A stretch of DNA of 64,000 nucleotides from Pseudomonadota bacterium (GTDB lineage: Bacteria; Pseudomonadota; Alphaproteobacteria; SHVP01). Made by a program: the position numbers and the translations under genes. The notes below the pieces were generated by a model. It did no database searches. It was not told where the DNA came from and was given only the letters and a program-made list of their open reading frames with translations. Of this stretch, positions 25,494 to 33,874 are shown piece after piece. Numbering within the stretch: position 1 is the stretch's first letter; each line of letters opens with the position of its first letter. The DNA is taken from positions 18,464-82,463 of the forward strand of contig JAQBYN010000002.1 of NCBI GenBank assembly GCA_027622715.1. The letters are read 5' to 3'.

Positions 25494-26435
25494 ATGACAT
25501 ATCTCGTGACCGGCGGCACCGGGTTTATCGGCTCTTGGGTGGTCAAGTCGTTGCTGGAACGCGGGCACAAAGTTGTCGCCTTCGACCTGGTGCCCGGACG
25601 TCACGCCCTCGATCCCGTGGTCGGCGAGCGGGCCGATGAAGTGACGATCGTGCAGGGCGATTTTACCCAGATGCACCGCGTGCTCGAAACAGTGCGCGAA
25701 CACAAGATCACCCACATCGCGCATATTGCCGCCGCTGGCCTCAATTTGTGCAATGCGAACCCGGCGCATGCCGTTCATGTCAACGGTGTCGGCTTTGCGA
25801 GCATGCTCGAGGTCTGCCGCACGATGGATATCGAGCGGATGGTGTGGGCCAGTTCGGCGGGCGTGTTCGGCGGCAGCTGGGGGAGCAAAGCGGTGCCCAA
25901 TGACGCCCCGTTCCAACCGCGCAACGTCTACGCCGGGCTCAAGGTCTTGGGCGAAACGCTGGCCGCGCAGTATCACGCGACCTATGGGACCGACGTGATC
26001 GGCCTGCGCTACACTTTCGTTAACGGACATGGCATGCCCAATCATCAAGGCGGCCAGATGATCCGCGAACTTTGCGAAAAGACCGCGCTCGGTCAGCCCG
26101 CGCAGGTGCCGTGGGGCGAAGATTCGCCCGATTGGCTGTGGGGCGGGGACGCGGGCGAGGCGACCGCCTTGGCGCTTGAAGCGGCGCCGACAAAATCGCG
26201 GGCCTTTAACGTGCCGGGCGATCACGCGCCGATGACCCGCGCGGTCGAATACGTGAAGTCACTTTTGCCCGACGCCGACATCACGCTGAAGGCGGGCAAG
26301 ATGGGCTTCAACCGGTTCGACGGGTCGGTCACCGAGAAGGAAATCGGCTACAAGCCGAAGTGGACCATGGAAATGCAGCTGCGCGAACGTATCAACCGCG
26401 TGCGCCAAGAACACGGATTGCCGCTGGTCGGGTAA
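25494..26435 (+). CDS. NAD-dependent epimerase/dehydratase (extended SDR)
   Basis: 313-residue extended SDR acting on a nucleotide sugar or related ketone/alcohol. Rossmann motif TGGTGFIGSW at residues 6-15; ASSAGVFGGSW carries the catalytic Ser region; YAGLK is the YxxxK pair; RYTFVNGHGMPN and the C-terminal EIGYKPKWTMEMQLRERI are typical. ATG 25494 has an excellent ribosome site (GGAGG, 5 bases before ATG). It sits between MFS copies 3 and 4 on the same strand, an unusual context suggesting that the exported compound may be made or modified by it. Substrate not predictable. Confidence 0.87.
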   Translation: MTYLVTGGTGFIGSWVVKSLLERGHKVVAFDLVPGRHALDPVVGERADEVTIVQGDFTQMHRVLETVREHKITHIAHIAAAGLNLCNANPAHAVHVNGVGFASMLEVCRTMDIERMVWASSAGVFGGSWGSKAVPNDAPFQPRNVYAGLKVLGETLAAQYHATYGTDVIGLRYTFVNGHGMPNHQGGQMIRELCEKTALGQPAQVPWGEDSPDWLWGGDAGEATALALEAAPTKSRAFNVPGDHAPMTRAVEYVKSLLPDADITLKAGKMGFNRFDGSVTEKEIGYKPKWTMEMQLRERINRVRQEHGLPLVG

Positions 26436-26466
26436 TCTCATCGCCACCTCGGAACCATCGAAGACA

Positions 26467-27675
26467 GTGACGGTGCGCAAGCCGCCGGTCATTTTCTTAG
26501 TCACCGTGACGGCCGCGGGCATTTTCGCGACCAACATGTACGTCCCATCGTTGCCGGCGATCGCCATTGACTTAGCGGCGAGCGAACGCGCTGTGCAGTT
26601 CACGATGACCGCGTTCCTGATCGTTTTCGCGGTCTTTCAGCTGGTCTATGGCCCGCTGGCCGACCGCTACGGGCGCAAGCGGATCATGCTGGGTGGCTTG
26701 ACGATATTTATGATCGCTAATGTCATCGCCGCGAGCGCGCAGTCGATTGAGTGGCTGTTGGTCGCGCGTGTCCTGCAGGCGGTTGGCGCATGTGCGGGTC
26801 TGGTGATTAGCCGCGCCATGGTGCGAGACACCTACGAGCGAGGCGAAAGCGCCCGTATCATGGCCTATCTCGGCATGGGGTCGGGCGTATCGTCGTCCGT
26901 TGCGCCGTTGCTCGGCGGTGCGCTGCAGGGATGGACGGGCGATTGGCGCTCCAGTTTCGTCTTCATGAGCGTCTTCACGTTGGGCCCGATGCTGGTGCTC
27001 GCCCTTACGGTGCGCGAGACGTTACGCCGGGAAGACGCCGCGCGAGGCGGACTCGGCGGGATGGTGCGGGATTATTTTTCTCTATTGAGGACGCCGGAGT
27101 ACATGTTGTTTTCGTTGGGCGCGGCCATGATGAACGCCACGTTCTTCGCGTTTCTGACGACCGCGCCGTTCATTTTGATCAATGTCGTCGGGGCGTCACC
27201 CGAGCGCTTGGGCGTCGTGCTGCTCTACATCACCACCGGATTTTTTGTCGGGAACTTGGTGGTTTCTCGAATCGGCGCGCGGTTTCCGCTTGAACGTATG
27301 ATTCTCGGCGGGAGCACGCTTTGTTTCGCGGGGGTCGCGATCTTCACAGTGCTGGCGCTTGGCGGCGCGCGGAGCGAAGAGGCGATCGCACTGCCGATGT
27401 TGTTGTTCGGTTTAGGCAACGGTTTCGTGCTGCCGCCATCGAGCGTGATCGCGGTCAGCGTCCGACCGCAGGTCGCTGGGACTGCATCCGCGCTATATGG
27501 GTTCAATGCCTTCGGACTTGGTGCGCTCGGCACCGTCGTCGCCGGCCTAATCTCCAATGAGACTCAGGTGCCTTTGGGGTTCGCAATGATGACGATGACG
27601 GGGATGGCGGTCGTCTTCTTTGCAACCGGCACCATAATCACGCGCCGACGAGACGTCGCTAGATTACGAGGTTGA
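26467..27675 (+). CDS. Bcr/CflA-type MFS multidrug efflux transporter (copy 4)
   Basis: 402-residue 12-helix transporter starting at GTG 26467. YVPSLPAIAIDLAASERAVQ, motif A YGPLADRYGRKRIMLGG and ARVLQAVGACAGLVISRAMV place it with copy 1 rather than copies 2 and 3. It lies 31 bp after the epimerase. Its last 17 bp overlap the convergent beta-propeller-repeat gene, so the two transcripts run into each other; no terminator is visible between them. Confidence 0.88.
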   Translation: MTVRKPPVIFLVTVTAAGIFATNMYVPSLPAIAIDLAASERAVQFTMTAFLIVFAVFQLVYGPLADRYGRKRIMLGGLTIFMIANVIAASAQSIEWLLVARVLQAVGACAGLVISRAMVRDTYERGESARIMAYLGMGSGVSSSVAPLLGGALQGWTGDWRSSFVFMSVFTLGPMLVLALTVRETLRREDAARGGLGGMVRDYFSLLRTPEYMLFSLGAAMMNATFFAFLTTAPFILINVVGASPERLGVVLLYITTGFFVGNLVVSRIGARFPLERMILGGSTLCFAGVAIFTVLALGGARSEEAIALPMLLFGLGNGFVLPPSSVIAVSVRPQVAGTASALYGFNAFGLGALGTVVAGLISNETQVPLGFAMMTMTGMAVVFFATGTIITRRRDVARLRG

Positions 27676-30388
27676 ACAAGCTGCCTTGTCCACCGGCAAA
27701 TGCGCTCGCGTTGTTACTCGCGTTGAACGAAATGGATTGCAGCCGCTGTAGCGCCGCTTGCATCGACGATATTTGATCGAGGAGGCGCTGCGGTGGTTGA
27801 GGTGGGAGCTCGAACTCGGGGTCCGGGCCCTCGGTCTTAAGGCGGAACGCTTTCTTGATGGTCGAACTCGCGAATTCGAGCAATGTCACAGCATCCTCGA
27901 CAGCGCTCTCCGTCAGAAGGTTGATGTCGCTGGTCAGACCCAGACCGAAGTTGGTCTCGACAAAGCCCTCGCTGCCATCATCTTCAACCTCACCGAAAAG
28001 TACTTCGGGGCGCAAGCCAATGCCCGACAATGCGTCACGTCCTTCCGGGCCGGCGATCAATTCGATCTTATGACCGTTGAGTGCACTGACCCGGAGGAAT
28101 CGCCCGGTAATGTCGCCATCGATGAACCGCGCGGTGCCTTCGCCGCCAGAGCCGATCGCGTTGCGGAGTTTGAATGCGAGGAAACCATAGGTATCGTCGT
28201 CGTCGATCGTGATTTGTTTTCGCGGTCCGTTATCGACGGAGACATAGAAATACTGGCCGGGCCGGATCGTGCTAACGCTGGTGATCGTATCGGAGGGATC
28301 GGGGGGCACTTCACCCGTCGGGAGACCCATCCGCGACAACACGTTCGTTCCGTTGGCGTCGAAAGCGATCGACGACCCGCGTTGATCGAACCCGCCACCA
28401 AACTGGTGGCGCCACGTTTCGTTGAGGGTCGCATCGAACTTGATCACGAAAGCGTCGGTGATGCCGGTCGATGTCTCGCCGCCCAAAGTGCCGGCGGTTT
28501 CGCCAGTGACGTAGACCTCTTCGGTCGTCGGATCGACGGCGACGCTGAAGGCGCGATCGCCGACCGCGGTACCCATGAACGTGCCAAACGTGACCGCGCC
28601 ATCCGCGTTGGCAAGTTTGGCCACGAACCCGTCGGTGTCGCCAGCGTGGGCCGTGACCGGCGTTGTCCCGCCGAAGAATGCGGTATTCGAGGTGTAGCCG
28701 CTGACGTAGATGTCGCCGTCGCTATCGACGGTCAGGCCAGTGACGGCACCATCGCTGCCGAGCGTGCCGCTAAACTCCCAGTCCTGCGCGGTCGCGTCGC
28801 CGTCGGCATAGCGCCGAACGAACCCGACACCATCGTCAGTTCCGGCAAGCAACACGTTGCCTGACCCGTCGACCGCTACGGCGGTGTGCTGCTCATCGCC
28901 AGCATCGCCAAATTGTCGGCTGTACACAAAGGAGCCGCTGCTGTCGAGTTTCGTGACGAACGCGTCGTCCCCGCCGCTATACCCCTCGCCGGGAGCAATC
29001 TCGGAGCGGGTCAAACCGGCAATGAATATTTCGTTGCTGCTGTTGACGGTCAGGGAGACCGCAACATCGTCCAAAAAGGGGCCCGCTTGCCGAGTCCATT
29101 GCTCTTGCCCGACGCTGTTGAATTGGGTGACAAAGGCGTCAAGGTTGCCGCCGAAGGCGTTGGCCGTGAGTTCGCCGCGCACCTGGCCCGTGACGATAAC
29201 GTTGTCGTTGCTATCGACTGCAACGGCAAAGCCGGCGCCGTCTACAGTTGCGCCAAGACGTCGGGTGAACTCGAGAGTGCCGGCGGCGTCGTACTTGTTT
29301 AGGAACACATCGCTGTTCTCGGGATCAACATTTTGCGTGCCGAGATCGCCGGCGGTTTTCCCAACAACATACACCGCGCCGGTGCTGTCAACGGCGACCC
29401 CACGGGCGTCGTCGCCCTTATCGGTCGTATCGATCTGATTGTAGAAAACCTCGGTCGGATTGGCGGTCACGAGATCGTCGATCTTGGTAACGAAGCCACC
29501 GCCCGATGGCCCCTGACCGCGCAGGCCGGCGACGTAGACCGCGCTCGATTCGGTTGCCGCGGCAGCACTGAGGGTCGCGGTTTCGCCGAAACCAACATCG
29601 ATACGGAACCCGTATTTATTCTCGTCGTAGCGCTCGGTGTGTAGCTGGGTCGCAATGCCTGCGTTGACCAACTCGGGATTCACGTAGGCTGAAATATTGT
29701 CCAGCGTGTAATCGTTCGGATCTGCGCTGACTGCGCTCAATGTAATTGTGACCGAACGGACGGTGGTTCCATCATCGGTTTGGACGGTGAATTGGTCTGT
29801 TGGGGTTAGTCCCGGTATCGGATCGTTGCGGTTTTCCAGAATGACCGCCCCGTTGAAGCGCGGCGCGCTTTCGTCCTGAGGCAGGACAATCGACGAATCG
29901 AGGTCGGCCTCCAATATTCCGGTGACCAGCGAGATAGTGTTGTAATTCGCGCCGTTGACAAAGGTTTCGAGTTCGGCGACCCGAGTCTGGAATTTGCTGT
30001 CCACCAGCGTCGACAACAGCTTGCCCTGCGTCGTCTGGGCATACTTTGCGATATCCAACATTTCATTGACCGCTTTGTAGGCGGCGAAGAGCGATTTCGA
30101 ATCGTCGTCCAGGTCGACGCGGTCGAACAGCGGATCCTTCGGATCGATCAACGCTGCCTGCGAAAACACCCGTTGCTCGAGGCTTTTGTCGGGGACCGTC
30201 TGACGCAGCTGCCAGGGCGGAATAACGGTTTGTTCGCGGGCCGCGATCAGCCGGCCGATCTCACCGTTGCGCAAAACCGCCGTGCGCACAGCCGCCGACT
30301 GTCCACCGCCAGCAGCGTAATAGTTGCCGATGACGTTGAAGTCGAAAAAGAGCGGCTGATACCTCGCGAACGAGGACGAGAAGACCAT
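27659..30388 (-). CDS. Large SBBP-type beta-propeller-repeat protein, 909 aa
   Basis: No signal peptide. Residues ~1-200 are helical (LEQRVFSQAALIDPKDPLFD, and a helix pair ending SKFQTRVAELETFVNGANYN). Residues ~290-690 hold about seven repeats with the SBBP consensus AVDSxGxVYVxGxT / DAFVTKxDxxG. Residues ~690-909 include PGQYFYVSVDNGPRKQITID and a helical end (LDQISSMQAALQRLQSISF). Helical termini around a variable middle recall flagellar hook-associated proteins, and alphaproteobacterial FlaEY-type proteins are a possible match; this is inference. The start codon lies in an inverted repeat (30386-30439). Divergent from the sugar cluster. Confidence 0.75.
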   Translation of the reverse strand: MVFSSSFARYQPLFFDFNVIGNYYAAGGGQSAAVRTAVLRNGEIGRLIAAREQTVIPPWQLRQTVPDKSLEQRVFSQAALIDPKDPLFDRVDLDDDSKSLFAAYKAVNEMLDIAKYAQTTQGKLLSTLVDSKFQTRVAELETFVNGANYNTISLVTGILEADLDSSIVLPQDESAPRFNGAVILENRNDPIPGLTPTDQFTVQTDDGTTVRSVTITLSAVSADPNDYTLDNISAYVNPELVNAGIATQLHTERYDENKYGFRIDVGFGETATLSAAAATESSAVYVAGLRGQGPSGGGFVTKIDDLVTANPTEVFYNQIDTTDKGDDARGVAVDSTGAVYVVGKTAGDLGTQNVDPENSDVFLNKYDAAGTLEFTRRLGATVDGAGFAVAVDSNDNVIVTGQVRGELTANAFGGNLDAFVTQFNSVGQEQWTRQAGPFLDDVAVSLTVNSSNEIFIAGLTRSEIAPGEGYSGGDDAFVTKLDSSGSFVYSRQFGDAGDEQHTAVAVDGSGNVLLAGTDDGVGFVRRYADGDATAQDWEFSGTLGSDGAVTGLTVDSDGDIYVSGYTSNTAFFGGTTPVTAHAGDTDGFVAKLANADGAVTFGTFMGTAVGDRAFSVAVDPTTEEVYVTGETAGTLGGETSTGITDAFVIKFDATLNETWRHQFGGGFDQRGSSIAFDANGTNVLSRMGLPTGEVPPDPSDTITSVSTIRPGQYFYVSVDNGPRKQITIDDDDTYGFLAFKLRNAIGSGGEGTARFIDGDITGRFLRVSALNGHKIELIAGPEGRDALSGIGLRPEVLFGEVEDDGSEGFVETNFGLGLTSDINLLTESAVEDAVTLLEFASSTIKKAFRLKTEGPDPEFELPPQPPQRLLDQISSMQAALQRLQSISFNASNNASAFAGGQGSLFNLVI

Positions 30389-30439
30389 TGTTTGCGAACC
30401 TGAGGATTGCGGGTCTGCCTGGATTCACTGCAAACAATG
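30386..30439 (-). promoter_or_regulatory. Inverted repeat enclosing the start codon of the 909-aa gene
   Basis: Perfect 10-bp arms CATTGTTTGC (30386-30395) and GCAAACAATG (30430-30439) are separated by 34 bp. In the minus-strand transcript the ATG at 30388 is the last three bases of the 3' arm, and the preceding AGG (ribosome-site-like) lies in the loop. A folded leader would bury the start codon, so this may be a translational control element; alternatively the DNA palindrome is an operator. Confidence 0.5.
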
Positions 30440-30627
30440 AGCCAGCCGCGCCGGTCCTGGCATGCCAAATGCACCGTATACCTTCGAAATCAGGGTTAAC
30501 GGCTGTCCGGCTTGGTTCGGATTCACCGACTGTTAACCAAACCGCCGTGAGAATGCCGGAGATATGACACAGGAACGCGCACGACCACCCGTTCGCCGCA
30601 TCGGCAGGGGGTGGATTGTGCCCACCA

Positions 30628-30646
30628 CCCGGCAAATTTTGCCGGG
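30628..30646. promoter_or_regulatory. Perfect 9-1-9 palindrome before the sugar cluster
   Basis: CCCGGCAAATTTTGCCGGG ends 13 bp before the ATG at 30660 of the nucleotidyltransferase-kinase gene, immediately ahead of its GAGG ribosome site. As DNA it resembles an operator; as RNA it would form a 9-bp hairpin next to the ribosome site. The remainder of the 271-bp divergent region also contains GGTTAAC...GTTAACC arms around 30497-30540. Confidence 0.45.
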
Positions 30647-30659
30647 CAAAGAGGCATAA

Positions 30660-32240
30660 ATGGCCCCTGGCGAACCCGCTGCGATCCCGTTTGATATCTT
30701 GCGTTCTCCTAAACGGGCCCGCGATAAGATCAAATCGTTGCAGGACCTCGCGGCGATCTCCGCTGCGCTGAAGGCGCGGGGTAAGACCATCGTTCTCGCC
30801 CACGGCGTGTTCGACCTGGTCCATATGGGGCATGTCCGTCATCTGGAGGCCGCCGCCGCGGAAGGCGACGTCCTTATCGTGACGATTACCCCTGATGAAT
30901 TCGTCAACAAGGGGCCGGGGCGCCCGGTTTTCACTGGAGGTCTGCGCGCCGAAATGCTCGCGGCGCTGGGCTGCACGGACTGGATCGGCGTGAACGAATG
31001 GTCGAGCGCTGAGCAATTGCTCGAACTCGTTCGTCCGGACGTCTACGTCAAAGGCTCCGACTACTCCAACGAGGGCGAGGACCTCACCGGCAAGATTCGG
31101 ATGGAGCGGGAAGCCGTCGAGCGGCACGGCGGCCGCGTCGTCTATACCGACGACATCACTTTTTCCTCGTCCTCGCTGATTAACCGGCACCTGAACGTCT
31201 TCGAACCCGACGTGATGGAGTATCTCAACGGACTCGACAAGGCGGCGCATTTGGAAAGCGCTCTTGGCGCGCTCGATCGCATTAAAGACATGCGCGTGCT
31301 GCTAGTCGGCGAAGCGATCATCGACGAATATCTGTACGCGAAGCCGATGGGGAAGTCGGCGAAAGAAAATATCATCGCGTCGCGCTACTCGGGCCGCGAG
31401 GTTTTTGCTGGTGGCGTCATCGCCGCGGCAAATCACGTCGCCGACTTCGTCAAGGATGTCGAAGTCGTCACCATCCTCGGCGAACGAGAATCCTACCAAA
31501 GCCTCATCCGCGACACGATCCGTGACAACGTAACGATCCACAGCCTGTATCGCCCCGGCCTTCCGACCATTCGCAAGAGCCGATATGTCGACCCCGGGCA
31601 CATGCGCAAGCTATTCGAGGTGTATCACTTCGACGACACCCCGTTGAACGGGCCGATCGAGAAACAACTATGCGACATGATCGGGGATCGGGCGCGTGAT
31701 TTCGATGTTGTGATCGTCACCGATTTTGGTCACGGCATGATGACGCCGCGCGCCATTCGAACCACCATCGAAACCGCGCCGTTCTTGGCGGTCAACGCAC
31801 AGAGCAATAGTGCTAACCTCGGCTACAACATGGTCACCCGCTACAACCGCGCCGACTATGTTTGCATTGACGCGCCAGAGGCACAGCTAGCGACTGGCGA
31901 CCGGTTTTCCGACATCGAAGACGTCATTACCGACGGCCTCGCCCATGCGATTGATTGCGATCGCATTGCTGTGACGCACGGCCAAAATGGCTGCGTCACG
32001 TACGACCGCCAGCAAGATGTGCGGCGTGTCCCGGCTTTTACCCGCCAAGTTGTGGATACCGTCGGCGCGGGCGATGCATTCCTCGCGGTGACATCGCCGG
32101 TGGTGGCCGCTGGCGCCGACATGGAGGTCGCCGGCTTCATCGGCAATGCCGTGGGCGCGCTGAAGGTTGGCATCGTTGGGCACCGCCAGTCGGTGGAAAA
32201 GATTCCGGTCCAGAAATACATAACAACGTTGTTGAAGTAG
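30660..32240 (+). CDS. Bifunctional nucleotidyltransferase-PfkB sugar kinase (HldE-like, reversed order)
   Basis: 526 residues. Residues ~40-190 are a cytidylyltransferase-like domain with GVFDLVHMGHVRHLEAA (HxGH, His55-His58) and FSSSSLINR for the ISSTxI-type motif. Residues ~205-526 are a ribokinase/PfkB domain (EVFAGGVIAAANHVADF, and DTVGAGDAF with base Asp472). HldE/RfaE of Gram-negatives has the kinase first and nucleotidyltransferase second; here the order is opposite. The likely reactions are phosphorylation of a heptose phosphate at C1 and activation of the 1-phosphate to an NDP-sugar. First gene of a tightly spaced seven-gene run; ATG preceded by GAGG. Confidence 0.85.
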   Translation: MAPGEPAAIPFDILRSPKRARDKIKSLQDLAAISAALKARGKTIVLAHGVFDLVHMGHVRHLEAAAAEGDVLIVTITPDEFVNKGPGRPVFTGGLRAEMLAALGCTDWIGVNEWSSAEQLLELVRPDVYVKGSDYSNEGEDLTGKIRMEREAVERHGGRVVYTDDITFSSSSLINRHLNVFEPDVMEYLNGLDKAAHLESALGALDRIKDMRVLLVGEAIIDEYLYAKPMGKSAKENIIASRYSGREVFAGGVIAAANHVADFVKDVEVVTILGERESYQSLIRDTIRDNVTIHSLYRPGLPTIRKSRYVDPGHMRKLFEVYHFDDTPLNGPIEKQLCDMIGDRARDFDVVIVTDFGHGMMTPRAIRTTIETAPFLAVNAQSNSANLGYNMVTRYNRADYVCIDAPEAQLATGDRFSDIEDVITDGLAHAIDCDRIAVTHGQNGCVTYDRQQDVRRVPAFTRQVVDTVGAGDAFLAVTSPVVAAGADMEVAGFIGNAVGALKVGIVGHRQSVEKIPVQKYITTLLK

Positions 32241-32246
32241 GGCGCT

Positions 32247-32879
32247 ATGGCAGTCGATTTCTCGAAACAAAATCTCTCGGCGTATTTTGCGACGCTTGGT
32301 GCGATGGATCGTCGAATTGTTGCGACAGATGAAACCGGCGCACGGCTTGATCTGGCGGCAGTCATGGGCGCGGCCATGGAGCGGGCGCAGCTGACCCACG
32401 ACGCCGGCAAAAAGCTCATGTTTATCGGCAATGGCGGGTCTTCGACGGTCGCGAGCCATATGGCCGAGGATTACACCAAGGCGGGCGGTATTCGCGCCAT
32501 GGCATTCAACGACCCGGCCTTTCTAACCTGCTTGGGCAACGATCTCGGTTTCGATCAAATATTTGCCAAGCAGATCGAGATGTTCGCGCAACCGGGCGAC
32601 ATGTTGGTGGCGATTTCAAGTTCGGGAAATTCGCAAAACATTTTGAACGGCGTATTCGCTGCGCAAAAACGCGGGTGTTGGGTGATGACGCTGTCGGGAT
32701 TCACCCCGGACAATCTGCTGCGCAACCTCGGCGACATCAACGTTTACGTGCCGTCTAGCGAATACGGTTTTGTCGAGATTGCCCATTTGGCGGTGTGCCA
32801 CGCGATGCTCGACATTGCGATGGGCTGGCAAGATCGCGCCGATCCGGAACACCGTTCTTTGAAAGTGGTTTCAGCATGA
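32247..32879 (+). CDS. SIS-domain sugar isomerase, GmhA-like
   Basis: 210-residue phosphosugar isomerase fold. GNGGSSTVASHMAEDYTKAG matches the GmhA substrate loop and metal-binding His/Glu helix (GmhA GNGGSAADAQHxAAE); FLTCLGNDLGFDQIFAKQIE and AISSSGNSQNIL are also GmhA-like; EIAHLAVCHAML near the end offers the second Glu/His pair. GmhA converts sedoheptulose 7-phosphate to D-glycero-D-manno-heptose 7-phosphate. With the dedicated transketolase and HldE-like enzyme in the same run, that reaction is the simplest guess. It begins 6 bp after the preceding gene and overlaps the epimerase by four bases. Confidence 0.83.
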   Translation: MAVDFSKQNLSAYFATLGAMDRRIVATDETGARLDLAAVMGAAMERAQLTHDAGKKLMFIGNGGSSTVASHMAEDYTKAGGIRAMAFNDPAFLTCLGNDLGFDQIFAKQIEMFAQPGDMLVAISSSGNSQNILNGVFAAQKRGCWVMTLSGFTPDNLLRNLGDINVYVPSSEYGFVEIAHLAVCHAMLDIAMGWQDRADPEHRSLKVVSA

Positions 32880-33874
32880 CGAACAAGACCTGGAACGTTC
32901 TTGTCACCGGCGGTGCCGGCTACGTCGGCAGCGCGCTGGTGCCCAAGCTTCTGGCTGCCGGGCACCGCGTAACGGTTCTGGATTTGTACATCTACGGCGA
33001 TGTCTTCGCGCCGATCAAAGGCGATCCGAAGCTCCGCGAGGTAAAAGGCGATTTGCGTGACCGCGCCGCGGTGGCCGATGCCATGCAGGGCTGCGACGCC
33101 GTCATTCACCTGGCGTGTATTTCCAACGACCCTAGTTTCGAATTGAACCCCGATCTTGGCAAGTCCATCAACTACGACGCGTTTCGCCCGCTGGTTCGGG
33201 TCGCCAAAACCGAAGGGGTTCGCCGCTTCATCTACGCGTCGTCGTCGAGCGTCTACGGCATCAAGGACGATCCCGAAGTAACCGAGGACCTGCCGCTCGA
33301 CCCACTGACCGACTACTCCAAGTTCAAGGCGATGTGCGAAGACGTGCTGGCTGAGGAGCGCGAACCCGGGTTCACCACGCTTATCATCCGGCCCGCCACG
33401 GTGTGCGGCTACGCACCCCGGTTGCGCCTTGATCTGACCGTCAACATCTTGACCAACCACGCGATCAATAACGGCAAGATAACCGTTTTCGGCGGCGCGC
33501 AACGCCGCCCGAACATCAACATCGAGGACATGACCGATCTCTATGTCAACTGTCTGCAATACGAAGACGCGGCGATTGACGGCAAGATTTTCAACGCCGG
33601 TTTTGAGAACCACAGCGTCGCGGAAATTGCAGAGATGGTCCGCACCTCGGTCGGCAATGGCGTCGAGGTCGTGACTCAGTCGACCGACGACATGCGCTCC
33701 TATCACGTCTCATCGCAGAAGATTCGCGATGAACTCGGATTTGTTCCAGTGCATACGATTGAAGATGCGGTGGACAGTCTGATTGCCGCGTTCAAAACCG
33801 GGCAGGTGGCCGATCCAATGGCGAATCCGCTCTACTACAACATCAAAACAATGCAGGCGATAGATTTGGCATGA
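32876..33874 (+). CDS. NAD-dependent nucleotide-sugar epimerase/dehydratase
   Basis: 332-residue extended SDR. Rossmann TGGAGYVGSALVPKLLAAGH (~11-30), catalytic ASSSSVYG with Ser and YSKFK as YxxxK, then RPATVCGYAPRLRLDLTVN, which is typical of GalE/WbpP-like enzymes. ATG 32876 overlaps the stop of the isomerase gene (ATGA), and its own stop overlaps the HAD gene start. Within the proposed pathway it would modify the NDP-heptose (epimerisation, dehydration or oxidation), analogous to HldD or DmhA; the precise reaction is not predictable. Confidence 0.85.
   Translation: MTNKTWNVLVTGGAGYVGSALVPKLLAAGHRVTVLDLYIYGDVFAPIKGDPKLREVKGDLRDRAAVADAMQGCDAVIHLACISNDPSFELNPDLGKSINYDAFRPLVRVAKTEGVRRFIYASSSSVYGIKDDPEVTEDLPLDPLTDYSKFKAMCEDVLAEEREPGFTTLIIRPATVCGYAPRLRLDLTVNILTNHAINNGKITVFGGAQRRPNINIEDMTDLYVNCLQYEDAAIDGKIFNAGFENHSVAEIAEMVRTSVGNGVEVVTQSTDDMRSYHVSSQKIRDELGFVPVHTIEDAVDSLIAAFKTGQVADPMANPLYYNIKTMQAIDLA

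Noticed and set aside
27758..28864. Open frame of 368 codons on the plus strand
   Set aside because: Antisense shadow of the propeller-repeat protein; composition mirrors the repeats on the other strand and no ribosome site or domain is seen.
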